64,000 nucleotides of DNA, from positions 3,384,001-3,448,000 of the forward strand of contig NZ_CP041636.1 in the NCBI RefSeq assembly GCF_007197755.1, read 5' to 3'. The translations under genes and the position numbers were made by a program. Under the pieces are notes generated by a model, which had not been told where the DNA came from, did not search any database, and saw only the letters and a list, made by a program, of their open reading frames with translations. Numbering within the stretch: position 1 is the first letter of the stretch; each line of letters begins with the position of its first letter. The DNA is from Ferrovibrio terrae (GTDB lineage Bacteria; Pseudomonadota; Alphaproteobacteria; Ferrovibrionales; Ferrovibrionaceae). Below are positions 18,248-26,205 of this stretch, one piece after another.

Positions 18248-18577
18248 ATGAGCGAGAATACCCTGACGCGGGCGCAGCTCAGCGAAGCGATCTACCAGGA
18301 AGTTGGCCTGTCGCGCAGTGAATCCGCGCAACTGGTTGAAACTGTTCTGAATGAGATCATCGACAGCCTGATCGCCGACCACATGGTCAAGATCTCCTCT
18401 TTCGGCACCTTCCAGGTGCGTTCCAAGGGCGGCCGCATGGGCCGCAACCCGAAAACCGGCCAGGAAGTGCCGATCGACCCGCGTAAGGTGTTGGTTTTCC
18501 GCGCCAGCCACGTGCTGAAAGAAAAGATCAACGCCGGCATGCATGCTGCAAGCCAGCAGGTTAAAAGCGGCTCGTAA
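18248..18577 (+). CDS. ihfA: Integration host factor subunit alpha
   Basis: 109 aa from the ATG at 18248, placed eight bases after AGGGG; a TTG at 18242 is too close to that site. IHF-alpha/beta bends DNA at specific sites. The HU/IHF fold is complete, with the signature '[20 protein letters not shown]' and the beta-arm '[20 protein letters not shown]'. Neighbours fabH upstream and a MerR-like regulator 30 bases downstream form the usual arrangement for ihfA in alphaproteobacteria. Confidence 0.95.
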   Translation: MSENTLTRAQLSEAIYQEVGLSRSESAQLVETVLNEIIDSLIADHMVKISSFGTFQVRSKGGRMGRNPKTGQEVPIDPRKVLVFRASHVLKEKINAGMHAASQQVKSGS

Positions 18578-18607
18578 CCTGTCGTTATTCCTGTATGATC
18601 GGAGCCC

Positions 18608-19111
18608 ATGGCGACTCCGACCGAGACTCAGGACAAGACCAGCCCCGATAAGTCCGCTAGGACCAAGACCGACGCCGCCTTCCGCACCATAGGCGAGGTC
18701 GCCGATCAGCTCGGCCTGCCGCAGCATGTGCTGCGTTTCTGGGAAAAGAAATTCCATCAGATCCGCCCGGTGAAGCGCAATGGCGGCCGGCGCTATTACC
18801 GCACCGGCGATATTGCGCTGCTCGAGGAAGTGCGGGTCCTGCTGCATGACCAGGGTTACACCATCAAGGGCGTGCAGAAGCTGTTGCGCGAAGGCGGGCT
18901 CGCCAAGGCCGTGCGCGCACGCGGCAAGGCGCAGGCCGCGCCTGAAGCGACGCCAGCTGCCATTGCCAGGAAGCCAACACCTGACCAGCGTCAGATCGGC
19001 ATGCCGTTCGAACTGCTCAGCGACATGGGCAACCTGAAGCAGGCGCTGAAATCCTGCCTTCGGGAGCTGGAAGCCATCCACGCCGACATCATTTCGCGAC
19101 AGACGCGCTGA
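18608..19111 (+). CDS. MerR-family transcriptional regulator
   Basis: 167 aa. The winged-helix MerR DNA-binding domain covers about residues 22-95, with '[20 protein letters not shown]' and '[20 protein letters not shown]'. The ligand part is a short helical tail with no metal-binding cysteines, so a heavy-metal sensor role is unlikely. It belongs to the small MerR type found beside ihfA in many alphaproteobacteria; the target is not known to me. GGAG immediately precedes the ATG. Confidence 0.85.
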   Translation: MATPTETQDKTSPDKSARTKTDAAFRTIGEVADQLGLPQHVLRFWEKKFHQIRPVKRNGGRRYYRTGDIALLEEVRVLLHDQGYTIKGVQKLLREGGLAKAVRARGKAQAAPEATPAAIARKPTPDQRQIGMPFELLSDMGNLKQALKSCLRELEAIHADIISRQTR

Positions 19112-19170
19112 CGGTTTCGCCGGTCACGATGAGCCGGCATTCATGCTCATTTTCTAAGGGTTTGGCGCGG

Positions 19171-19199
19171 TTGCGCCGGGAGGGGGCGGTGGCTATAGT
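19171..19199 (+). promoter_or_regulatory. Candidate sigma-70 promoter for tRNA-Pro
   Basis: TTGCGC (19171-19176) and TATAGT (19194-19199) with a 17-base spacer, about 54 bases ahead of the tRNA. The sequence GGCTATAGT recurs ahead of yajC (20228-20236), suggesting a shared strong promoter form in this genome. Confidence 0.5.
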
Positions 19200-19252
19200 G
19201 CGCGCCGCTTCGCAAGGCCGCCTGCATACCCGGCCGCTTCGCGAAGCCCGGT

Positions 19253-19329
19253 CGGACTGTAGCGCAGCCTGGTAGCGCACTTGTCTGGGGGACAAGGGGT
19301 CGTGGGTTCAAATCCCGCCAGTCCGACCA
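19253..19329 (+). tRNA. tRNA-Pro (anticodon GGG)
   Basis: 77 nt with CCA encoded. Acceptor arms CGGACTG and CAGTCCG pair fully, discriminator is A, the D arm contains GGTAGCGCA, the anticodon stem CTTGT/ACAAG holds loop CTGGGGG (anticodon GGG), and the T arm is GGGTTCAAATCCC-like. It reads proline codons CCC and CCU. No integrase or second copy of the 3' end is seen nearby. Confidence 0.97.
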
Positions 19330-19342
19330 ATTCTTCCGATTA

Positions 19343-19492
19343 TCACTCGGCCCCATCCTGCTCGTCGGCCAGACGCGGCAGGTGCCAGACTTCGTGCTCG
19401 ACCAGTACGCCAACCTCATCCCACCACCAGCGTTCAGCCTCGGCGTCGGTGGCGGCGAAGATAATGGCCTCACGGTTTGTAGCTGCGGTCAT
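19343..19492 (-). CDS. Small uncharacterised protein
   Basis: 49 aa from the ATG at 19492, chosen because GAGGG lies five bases upstream on this strand; the open frame itself runs back to 19609. The product is acidic with the notable run AERWWWDEVGVLVEHEVWHL, without membrane segment or known domain that I recognise. It ends 13 bases from the convergent tRNA-Pro. It could be a real small protein; coding evidence is the ribosome binding site and the non-random tryptophan-rich core only. Confidence 0.45.
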   Translation of the reverse strand: MTAATNREAIIFAATDAEAERWWWDEVGVLVEHEVWHLPRLADEQDGAE

Positions 19493-19713
19493 CGGACCCT
19501 CGCTGTTTGAATTGCTCAGCAGCCGAACGGGTTTGGTCAGGGCATGTTCCTGTGCAGTGCGGTATGTCCAAACTTGGACACAGCGGAACCGCCGAATGTT
19601 ACAGCACAACCCGATTCTGCCAGGACCACTACCTATAGGGGTAATGCAATATTAACCATGCCGGCTGTCCACTCATCACTGGGCCGGCATCGTGTCGGAC
19701 GGCGGGAGAGCCA

Positions 19714-20133
19714 ATGTCTGACGTGGTCGCTGAGACGCAGAGGTTCAGGCAGGGGGACCGGATCGACTTCGTCGATATCCGTGTTCGCGATGGCCTGCTG
19801 ATCATTGAAATTGCCGGCGCGCCGGATACCGCCAAAGTGCTGGATGGCATGCGGGCCGGCTATGAAGCCGGCTGGATTCTCACCGATATGCCGACCCTGG
19901 TGGACGTCTCGGGCTTCCAGGGCAAGATAGACTGGGCGGCAATCAAGCGCGTCAGCGAACTCGCGGCCTGGGGCGGCAAGGCGCAGCCATCGCGCGTCGC
20001 CTATATCAGTCCCGACTATTTCTTCTCCTTCGTGATCAAGGCGGTGAGCATCCTGTTTCCGCGCGCCTTGCATCGCATGTTCTCGGATCGGCGCGCCGCG
20101 CTCGTCTGGCTACAGGCGCCCCAGCCGCACTAG
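19714..20133 (+). CDS. Uncharacterised protein, possibly STAS/SpoIIAA-like fold
   Basis: 139 aa, GGGAG eight bases before the ATG. Alternating strands and helices, with 'GLLIIEIAGAPDTAKVLDGM', 'ILTDMPTLVDVSGFQGKIDW' and a C-terminal 'RMFSDRRAALVWL', resemble the small cytoplasmic SpoIIAA-like/STAS proteins, in which a strand-borne serine or aspartate faces a loop. The resemblance is at pattern level only. It stands alone between tRNA-Pro and yajC and has no regulator or kinase neighbour. Confidence 0.6.
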   Translation: MSDVVAETQRFRQGDRIDFVDIRVRDGLLIIEIAGAPDTAKVLDGMRAGYEAGWILTDMPTLVDVSGFQGKIDWAAIKRVSELAAWGGKAQPSRVAYISPDYFFSFVIKAVSILFPRALHRMFSDRRAALVWLQAPQPH

Positions 20134-20208
20134 GGACCGCACTGGCAGCAGCTTGATTCTCAAGGCTTTTCGGTGAATGAGCGAGGGGTCCGAACAGGCC
20201 TCAGGCGC

Positions 20209-20236
20209 TTGCAATTGGGGCATCGGCGGCTATAGT
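20209..20236 (+). promoter_or_regulatory. Candidate sigma-70 promoter for yajC-secDF
   Basis: TTGCAA (20209-20214) and TATAGT (20231-20236) with a 16-base spacer, giving a start near 20243 and a leader of about 68 bases before the yajC ATG. Confidence 0.5.
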
Positions 20237-20310
20237 CCGCCTCTCGCGTCGCGCGGTCCCCGATAGTCGGCTGGGCTGCCGCGGCCCCAATCATCGACAG
20301 GGAGTTTTCT

Positions 20311-20661
20311 ATGCTGATTTCCGAGGCCTATGCGCAGGCGGGTGGTGGCACCACCGACATGCTGACCTCGCTGCTGCCGCTGGTCCTGATCTTCGTCGTC
20401 TTCTACTTCCTGCTGATCCGTCCGCAGCAGAAGAAGATGAAGGAACACAAGGCGATGATCGAAGCCGTGCGTCGTGGCGACATCGTCACCACCGCTGGCG
20501 GCATCATCGGCAAGGTCATCAAGGTGCAGGAAGATGGCGTTGTGCAGGTTGAGATCGCCGAAGGCGTGAAGGTCAAGGTGCTGAAGGGCACCATCGGCGA
20601 AGTCCGCGCCAAGGGCGGCGACATCGACGATGAAGACAAGGCTGAAGCCAAGGCTGGCTGA
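20311..20661 (+). CDS. yajC: Sec translocon accessory protein YajC
   Basis: 116 aa, one membrane helix (about residues 15-34, 'LTSLLPLVLIFVVFYFLLI') followed by the conserved RPQQKKMKEHKAM and 'RRGDIVTTAGGIIGKVIKV'. YajC associates with SecD and SecF at the inner membrane. It is the first gene of the yajC-secD-secF set. GGGAG precedes the ATG. Confidence 0.96.
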   Translation: MLISEAYAQAGGGTTDMLTSLLPLVLIFVVFYFLLIRPQQKKMKEHKAMIEAVRRGDIVTTAGGIIGKVIKVQEDGVVQVEIAEGVKVKVLKGTIGEVRAKGGDIDDEDKAEAKAG

Positions 20662-20728
20662 TTGCCACATACGGACGGCGCCGCGCGGCGTCGTCCGCTT
20701 TTCACTGCCTGCATGATGTGACTATCCG

Positions 20729-22330
20729 ATGATGTATTTTGCGCCCTGGAAGATCGCGCTGATCGCCCTGGCCTGTCTGGCCAGTGTGATCTTCAGCATC
20801 CCGAGCTTTTTCCCGGCGGCCACGGTCGCAGGCTGGCCCAACTGGCTGCCCAAGCGCCAGGTCAGCCTCGGCCTTGATCTGCGCGGTGGCGCGCATCTGC
20901 TGCTGGAAGTCGATACGTCCGTCGTGCTGCGCGAGCGTCTGGAAGCTCTGGTTGAAGGCGCCCGCAACGAACTGCGCCAGGCTCGCATCGGCTACACCAA
21001 TCTGAGCGTCTCCGGCACCAACAGCGTCGTCGTGCGCCTGCGCGATGCCGCGCAGACCGAACAGGCACGCCAACTGCTGATCAAGCTGGCCCTGCCGGTA
21101 CAGAGCACCTCGGGCCTCGGCTTCGGCACCGGGCCGGTCGATATGGATCTGTCCAGTACGGCCGATGGCCAGCTGCGCATGACATTGTCGGAGCCCGCCT
21201 TGCAGGAGCGCGCGCGCAACGCCGTTACACAATCCATCGAAATCGTGCGGCGTCGTATCGACCAGACCGGCGTATCCGAACCCACCATCCAGCGTCAGGG
21301 CGCGGACCGTATCCTGGTGCAGCTGCCCGGCATCGACGATCCCGAGCGCATCAAGCGCCTGCTCGGCACCACTGCGAAGCTGACCTTCCGCATGGTGGAT
21401 GTTGGCGCCGATCCGAATGCACCGGCACCGCCGGGTTCTGAAATCCTCGAAGGCGACAGCCGCGCCGAACGCTACGTCGTCAAACGCAAGGTCGAAGTTG
21501 CCGGCGACAATCTGGTTGATGCGCAGGCCGGTTACGACCAGCGCGGCGGCCAAGCAGTGGTGAACTTCCGCTTCGACACCGTGGGCGGCAAGCGCTTTGC
21601 CGAAATCACCCAGCAGGCAGTCGGCCAGCCGTTCGCCATCGTGCTCGACAACAAGGTACTGAGCGCGCCGGTCATTCGCGAACCGATCCTCGGCGGTTCT
21701 GGCCAGATCAGCGGCAACTTCACGACCGCTTCGGCGAATGACCTTGCCGTGCTGCTGCGCGCCGGTGCATTGCCCGCACCCCTGAAGGTGGTGGAAGAAC
21801 GTACCGTCGGTCCGGATCTCGGCGAGGATTCGATCCGCGCCGGCCTGATCTCGATCGGCGCCGCTGCCGTGCTGGTGGTGATCTACATGGTGCTGGCGTA
21901 TGGCCTGTTCGGTCTGTTCGCCAATGTCGCGCTGATCGTCAACCTGGTCATGACGCTGGCCGCCATGTCGCTGCTGCAGGCGACCCTGACGCTGCCGGGC
22001 ATTGCTGGCCTGCTGCTGACGCTCGGCATGTCGGTCGACGCCAACGTGCTGATCAACGAGCGCATCCGCGAAGAAACCAAGATCGGCAAATCACCGATGG
22101 CAGCGATGTCGGCCGGCTTCAGCCGCGCCTTCAGCACCATCGTCGATGCCAACGTCACGACGCTGATCAAGATGGCGCTGCTCTACGCGCTCGGTTCGGG
22201 TGCGGTGAAGGGTTTCGCCGTCACGATCTCGATCGGTATTCTTACCTCGATGTTCACTGCTACCGTGCTGGTCCGCCTGATGATGGTGACCTGGCTGCGG
22301 CAGCGCCGGCCCACCCTGTTGCCGGTGTAA
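20729..22330 (+). CDS. secD: Protein translocase subunit SecD
   Basis: 533 aa. SecD and SecF use the proton-motive force to help pull proteins through SecYEG. The first membrane helix is near the N-terminus; then the periplasmic region with 'GLDLRGGAHLLLEVD' and the P1 head; then five helices over about residues 365-525 with 'LGMSVDANVLINERIREE', which carries the conserved proton-relay aspartate. Two adjacent ATGs (20729 and 20732) are possible starts. The stop is ten bases before secF. Confidence 0.97.
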   Translation: MMYFAPWKIALIALACLASVIFSIPSFFPAATVAGWPNWLPKRQVSLGLDLRGGAHLLLEVDTSVVLRERLEALVEGARNELRQARIGYTNLSVSGTNSVVVRLRDAAQTEQARQLLIKLALPVQSTSGLGFGTGPVDMDLSSTADGQLRMTLSEPALQERARNAVTQSIEIVRRRIDQTGVSEPTIQRQGADRILVQLPGIDDPERIKRLLGTTAKLTFRMVDVGADPNAPAPPGSEILEGDSRAERYVVKRKVEVAGDNLVDAQAGYDQRGGQAVVNFRFDTVGGKRFAEITQQAVGQPFAIVLDNKVLSAPVIREPILGGSGQISGNFTTASANDLAVLLRAGALPAPLKVVEERTVGPDLGEDSIRAGLISIGAAAVLVVIYMVLAYGLFGLFANVALIVNLVMTLAAMSLLQATLTLPGIAGLLLTLGMSVDANVLINERIREETKIGKSPMAAMSAGFSRAFSTIVDANVTTLIKMALLYALGSGAVKGFAVTISIGILTSMFTATVLVRLMMVTWLRQRRPTLLPV

Positions 22331-22340
22331 GGAGACGGGC

Positions 22341-23297
22341 ATGTACAAGCTCCGCCTGATTCCAGACAATACCAGCTACCCGTTCATGAAGGGCCGCATC
22401 ATCGGCCTCGCCATGTCGGCGTTCCTGTCTGTCATTTCAGTAATCCTGTTCTTCCATCCGGGCCTGAATTACGGCATCGACTTCAAGGGTGGCATCGTGA
22501 TCGAGGCCCGCCTGCAGCAGCCGGCCGACTTCCCGGCATTGCGGACCCTGATCGGCAATCTCGATCTCGGCCATGCGGCCCTGCAGCAGTTCGGGTCACC
22601 GAACGACGTGCTGATCCGCCTCGAGCGCCAGGGCACCGAAGATTCGGCCGCCCAGCGCGCCGCCGACAAGGTGCGTGCTACCCTGCAGCAGTCCTATCCG
22701 GGCACTGAAATCCGCCGTGTCGAAGCGGTGGGCGCCAGCGTGTCGGAGGGGCTGTTCCGTGACGGTATGCTGGCGATGGGCCTCGCCATGGTCGCCATGC
22801 TGATCTACATCTGGTTCCGCTTTGAATGGCAGTTCGGCATCGGCGCCATCGCAACGCTGGTGCTCGACGTTACCAAGACGATCGGCTTCTACGTTATCAC
22901 CGATATCCAGTTCAATCTGGTGGCCATCGCCGCTGTGCTGACCATCATGGGCTTCTCGGTCAACGATAAGGTCGTGGTCTATGACCGCGTGCGCGAGAAT
23001 CTGCGCAAGTACAAGACGCTTCCGTTGCGCGAACTGATCGACAAAAGCATCAACGAGACCCTGAACCGCACGGTGAACACCTCGATCACGGTGTTCCTCT
23101 CAACGCTGCCGCTCGCCCTGTTCGGCGGTGAGGCGGTGAGCGAATTCGCCATCGTGCTGCTGTTCGGCATTGTGCTGGCAACGTCGTCGTCGATCTTCAT
23201 CGCGGCGCCGATCCTGCTGTTCCTGGGCGAGAACCGGCTGCGCCGCGGTCAGCCGTCCGATCAGCCGGAAGCCAAGGCGGCCGCGCAACGGCCGTAG
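22341..23297 (+). CDS. secF: Protein translocase subunit SecF
   Basis: 318 aa. Six membrane helices with the SecF signatures 'GIDFKGGIVIEAR' and 'GFSVNDKVVVYDRVREN', and 'NETLNRTVNTSITVFLSTL'. Works with SecD in the inner membrane. It follows secD by ten bases and a Mth938-like gene starts 13 bases downstream with a near-perfect AAGGAGG site, so all four genes are probably one operon. Confidence 0.97.
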   Translation: MYKLRLIPDNTSYPFMKGRIIGLAMSAFLSVISVILFFHPGLNYGIDFKGGIVIEARLQQPADFPALRTLIGNLDLGHAALQQFGSPNDVLIRLERQGTEDSAAQRAADKVRATLQQSYPGTEIRRVEAVGASVSEGLFRDGMLAMGLAMVAMLIYIWFRFEWQFGIGAIATLVLDVTKTIGFYVITDIQFNLVAIAAVLTIMGFSVNDKVVVYDRVRENLRKYKTLPLRELIDKSINETLNRTVNTSITVFLSTLPLALFGGEAVSEFAIVLLFGIVLATSSSIFIAAPILLFLGENRLRRGQPSDQPEAKAAAQRP

Positions 23298-23310
23298 CAA
23301 GGAGGCAGGT

Positions 23311-23685
23311 ATGGACCTGCTGCCACATATTCCTGCCGATCGGCAGGTGATCAACGCCTATGGCGACGGGGGTTTCCGAATCAGTGGCAAGCACTGGACG
23401 GAGTCCGTGCTGGTTTTCCCGGGCCAGACGCTGGCCTGGGGCATTCCCGACATCAAGGCGATGACGCTGGAGTCGCTGGAACCGGTATTTGCCGCCGGTA
23501 CCGATGTCGAGATCCTTTTGCTCGGCTGCGGCCCGAGCATGGTTTTTATCGACAAGGCTCTGCGGGCTGCAGTGCGCGGCAAGGGCCCGGTGATCGAAAC
23601 GCTGGATACCGGCGCTGCCTGCCGTACCTACAATCTGCTGATGGGCGAGAGTCGGCGCGTGGCCGCCGCTCTGATCCCCGTCTAG
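23311..23685 (+). CDS. Mth938-like domain protein (DUF498, NDUFAF3-related)
   Basis: 124 aa from the ATG at 23311, directly after AAGGAGG (23299-23305); the open frame upstream belongs to a shadow of secF. The conserved core is 'INAYGDGGFRISG' and 'VEILLLGCGPSMVFID' with the C-terminal 'MDTGAACRTYNLLMGESRRVAAALIPV'-type ending (here ETLDTGAACRTYNLLMGE). Homologues include mitochondrial NDUFAF3, a complex I assembly factor, and its position after secDF is conserved in alphaproteobacteria. Its bacterial role is not settled. Confidence 0.88.
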   Translation: MDLLPHIPADRQVINAYGDGGFRISGKHWTESVLVFPGQTLAWGIPDIKAMTLESLEPVFAAGTDVEILLLGCGPSMVFIDKALRAAVRGKGPVIETLDTGAACRTYNLLMGESRRVAAALIPV

Positions 23686-23702
23686 GGCTGCGGGCAAAGA
23701 AA

Positions 23703-23726
23703 AAGGGCAGCCTCTCGGCTGCCCTT
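23703..23726 (-). terminator. Terminator between the secDF operon and the PuuD-like gene
   Basis: Perfect 10-bp stem AAGGGCAGCC/GGCTGCCCTT with a four-base loop. Read on the minus strand it is followed by TTTTCTTTG, so it best serves the gene at 23750-24328. It may also slow transcription from the plus strand. Confidence 0.88.
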
Positions 23727-23749
23727 GATCGTTTGAGCGGAACGCGCTG

Positions 23750-24328
23750 TTACCAGGCGCCGCCATTCTGCTGCGCGACCATGCAATACAGCATCGGGAT
23801 CGACAGCATGAAGTTGGTGCGCGAACCGAGCATCGCAACGCGGGCCGCCTTGGCCTTGGCTGCGTCGTCGGCCGGTACGATGCCGAGCGCTTTCTTCTGG
23901 TTCGGCCAGATGATGAACCAGACATTGGCGGCCATGAACAGGCCGAGATACATGCCGATGCCGATGGTGCGGCTGCCTTCCTGCATGGCGAAGGCCTGAT
24001 GGCCGTAGCCGTTCAAAATCGACAGGATCAGGCCGGTGATCACGGTGGCCAGCGCAGACCAGCGGAACCAGAACAGCGCTTCAGGGGCGATGAACTTGCC
24101 GACGGCGGGCTTCAGCTCGGCGGGAATCTTCGGCATGGTCGGGATCTGCACGAAGTTGAAATACCACAGCAGGCCGATCCACAGGATGCCGGACAGCACA
24201 TGCAGCCAGCGGAAGAAGAAGCTGACGAAAGCAGCATCGAAGCTGCGATGGACGAGGAAGAAGACGATCAGGGCGAGCACGACGCCCGCGCCGAGCGCCT
24301 TGTAGAGGTTTTCGAGAATCTTTGCCAT
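23750..24328 (-). CDS. Urate-hydroxylase PuuD-like membrane protein
   Basis: 192 aa with about five membrane helices ('VVLALIVFFLVHRSF', 'WLHVLSGILWIGLLWYFNFV', 'SALATVITGLILSIL', 'GMYLGLFMAANVWFIIWPNQ', 'FMLSIPMLYCMVA'). The pattern, including the WLH and FWFRWS histidine/arginine-bearing helices, matches the membrane domain found at the N-terminus of PuuD-type urate oxidases, though here there is no C-terminal cytochrome c domain. Many bacteria encode this stand-alone form with unknown function. It is transcribed divergently from the squalene-synthase-like gene. Confidence 0.75.
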   Translation of the reverse strand: MAKILENLYKALGAGVVLALIVFFLVHRSFDAAFVSFFFRWLHVLSGILWIGLLWYFNFVQIPTMPKIPAELKPAVGKFIAPEALFWFRWSALATVITGLILSILNGYGHQAFAMQEGSRTIGIGMYLGLFMAANVWFIIWPNQKKALGIVPADDAAKAKAARVAMLGSRTNFMLSIPMLYCMVAQQNGGAW

Positions 24329-24529
24329 GATGCGGGTCCTTGTTGTTCTTGTTCAGGCTGACCAAGAGAGGCTTGGGCTGCTGATCCGCAACGCACCCTC
24401 ATTAAAACGAGGGCAGGGGAAGGACGAATCGATCACCGTGTGTGCGTGCATCAGCCTGATTCGCAGGGGTGAGGCTACCATAAAACCCGGTAGCGACAAG
24501 CAATCTTCCCGGATTCGCGCGGTTCCTGC

Positions 24530-25357
24530 ATGACCGAGACACCCGCAGATCAGTGCGGCCGCGACCTGCAGCGGCTTGATCCCGACCGCTGGTTGACCAC
24601 GCTGTTCGCGCCGGATGCGTCGCGTCCTGGCCTGTTCGCGCTTTACGCGTTCAACGCCGAAATTGCGCGGGCACGCGAAAGCGTCAGCCAGCCAATGATC
24701 GGCCAGATCCGGCTGCAATGGTGGCGCGAGGCCTGGGACGGAATTGTTGCCGGTACGCCACGTCGGCATCCGGTCGTGCTGGCGCTGCATGACCATTGCC
24801 GGCATCTCGACCAGACCATCGTTATGGCGCTGATCGATGCCCGCGAACGCGACATGGAAGATGCGCCTTTTGCCGACCTTCCCACGCTCACTGCTTATGC
24901 GAGGGCCACCTCGGCGCCGCTGATGAAGCTCGCTGCACAGCAATTGGATGCGCAGGTGGATGACGCCGTGATTGATGCTGCCGGAGCTGCTTATGCACTG
25001 GCTGGCATCCTGCGTGCGGCACCGCATCTGCTGGCGCGGCAGCGCGTGCTGCTGCCGCTGGACCTGCTGTCGGCACAGGGCCTGTCGCCCGAAGCGGTTT
25101 ATCAGACTGAGGCGAGCGCCTCGCTGAGGCAGATCCATGCCCGCATCGCCTCAGATGCTGAAGCATTTCTGCAGGTAGCTCGGCAGCAAAAAGTCGCTCG
25201 CGCCGCTTTGCCGGCTTTGCTGCCGGCAACATTGGGCGGACTGGCGCTGAAGGCATTGCGCCGCAACAACCACGATCCGGTTGCAGCAGAAATGGCCCTC
25301 ACGCCGCTGAAGAAACAGATGGCCTTGCTGTGGGCCAGCCTGCGCGGACGCCTTTAA
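24530..25357 (+). CDS. Squalene/phytoene synthase-fold protein (NDUFAF6-like)
   Basis: 275 aa. The protein has the helical isoprenyl-synthase fold ('LFALYAFNAEIARARESVSQ' and 'IRLQWWREAWDGIVAG'), but the two aspartate-rich DxxxD motifs of true squalene or phytoene synthases are not preserved ('DARERDME' stands at the first). This fits the NDUFAF6-type subfamily involved in complex I assembly in mitochondria. Catalytic prenyl-synthase activity is therefore doubtful. Its stop shares bases with the stop of the convergent SDR gene. The 200-base leader region holds two weak hairpins (CCCTC/GAGGG near 24398 and GCTACC/GGTAGC at 24474-24494). Confidence 0.82.
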   Translation: MTETPADQCGRDLQRLDPDRWLTTLFAPDASRPGLFALYAFNAEIARARESVSQPMIGQIRLQWWREAWDGIVAGTPRRHPVVLALHDHCRHLDQTIVMALIDARERDMEDAPFADLPTLTAYARATSAPLMKLAAQQLDAQVDDAVIDAAGAAYALAGILRAAPHLLARQRVLLPLDLLSAQGLSPEAVYQTEASASLRQIHARIASDAEAFLQVARQQKVARAALPALLPATLGGLALKALRRNNHDPVAAEMALTPLKKQMALLWASLRGRL

Positions 25358-26205
25358 CGGCTGAAAGTACGGGCGAGGCCGGTCGAGATGTCGATCGGCT
25401 CGACGCCTAGCCGGCGGCGCATCTCGTCGATGGGGAAGGTCTTGTCTTCACCCAGGCGGCGCACTTCGTCGATCCTGATCGTGGGAATGCCGGGAACAGC
25501 AGCGGTGAGTGCCGCCGCGATCTGCAGGGCGAAACCGGGTACCGGCAACACGGTGGGTGATGTGCCGATCGCGCGGCCGACAGCCTGCACAAGATCGCGA
25601 TACGAAATGACCTGCGGGCCAGCAACGATGACGGGCTCGCCCGGCGCTTCATCGCGCTGCAATGCAGCCTCGATGCAAGACACGACATCATCAGTATGGA
25701 TTGGCTGCAGCAGAGCCGTGCCGCCAGCCGGCAGCGGCACCGCGCCGAACTTGCGGATATAAGCTGCAATACGCTGCACATTGGCATCGGCCGGCCCGCC
25801 ATAAATCATGGTCGGATGCAGCACCACGCCGGGAATGCCGCTGTTGGCCAGCGCCGCCACCGCATCCTTCTGCTTTTCGATATTGCGGTTGGAATAGCGG
25901 CTGAAGATGCGGGTCGAGCCCAGCAGCACCACGCGCTTCACCGTCGCCGGCAAGGCCGCCACCACCGCGGCGCCGTCATAGGCATGCACGCAGGAGACAA
26001 CATACTCGGCGCCCTGCAATGCGGTCTGCAAGCTACCTGGCTGTTCGAGGTCGAAGTGTCGCGCGTCAGTCCGCTGTTCAGGTGTCAGCGCATCAAGCCG
26101 GCGGCCAAGCGGAATGACCTTGCGCCCGCGGCCGGCCAGCCTGCGCATCAGGTTCTGGCCGAGTTTGCTGGTGGCACCAACAAGTGTGACGGGACCGTCT
26201 GTCAT
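25354..26205 (-). CDS. Atypical SDR-family NAD(P)-binding protein
   Basis: 283 aa. The N-terminal Rossmann motif is '[20 protein letters not shown]', as in atypical/extended SDR proteins such as NDUFA9-like and NmrA-like members, followed by '[10 protein letters not shown]' and '[13 protein letters not shown]' with '[13 protein letters not shown]'. The classical YxxxK catalytic pair is not evident (MIYGGP instead), which suggests a binding or isomerase role rather than a dehydrogenase. It overlaps the trmFO stop by four bases, so it is translationally coupled to that gene. Confidence 0.8.
   Translation of the reverse strand: MTDGPVTLVGATSKLGQNLMRRLAGRGRKVIPLGRRLDALTPEQRTDARHFDLEQPGSLQTALQGAEYVVSCVHAYDGAAVVAALPATVKRVVLLGSTRIFSRYSNRNIEKQKDAVAALANSGIPGVVLHPTMIYGGPADANVQRIAAYIRKFGAVPLPAGGTALLQPIHTDDVVSCIEAALQRDEAPGEPVIVAGPQVISYRDLVQAVGRAIGTSPTVLPVPGFALQIAAALTAAVPGIPTIRIDEVRRLGEDKTFPIDEMRRRLGVEPIDISTGLARTFSR

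Noticed and set aside
19253-19329. tRNA-Pro as an integration site for a mobile element
   Set aside because: No integrase, no repeated tRNA 3' end and no foreign cargo were seen in the following bases; the genes that follow (yajC-secDF) are core.
24530-25357. True squalene or phytoene synthase for hopanoids or carotenoids
   Set aside because: Both aspartate-rich catalytic motifs are lost and no terpenoid genes are nearby.
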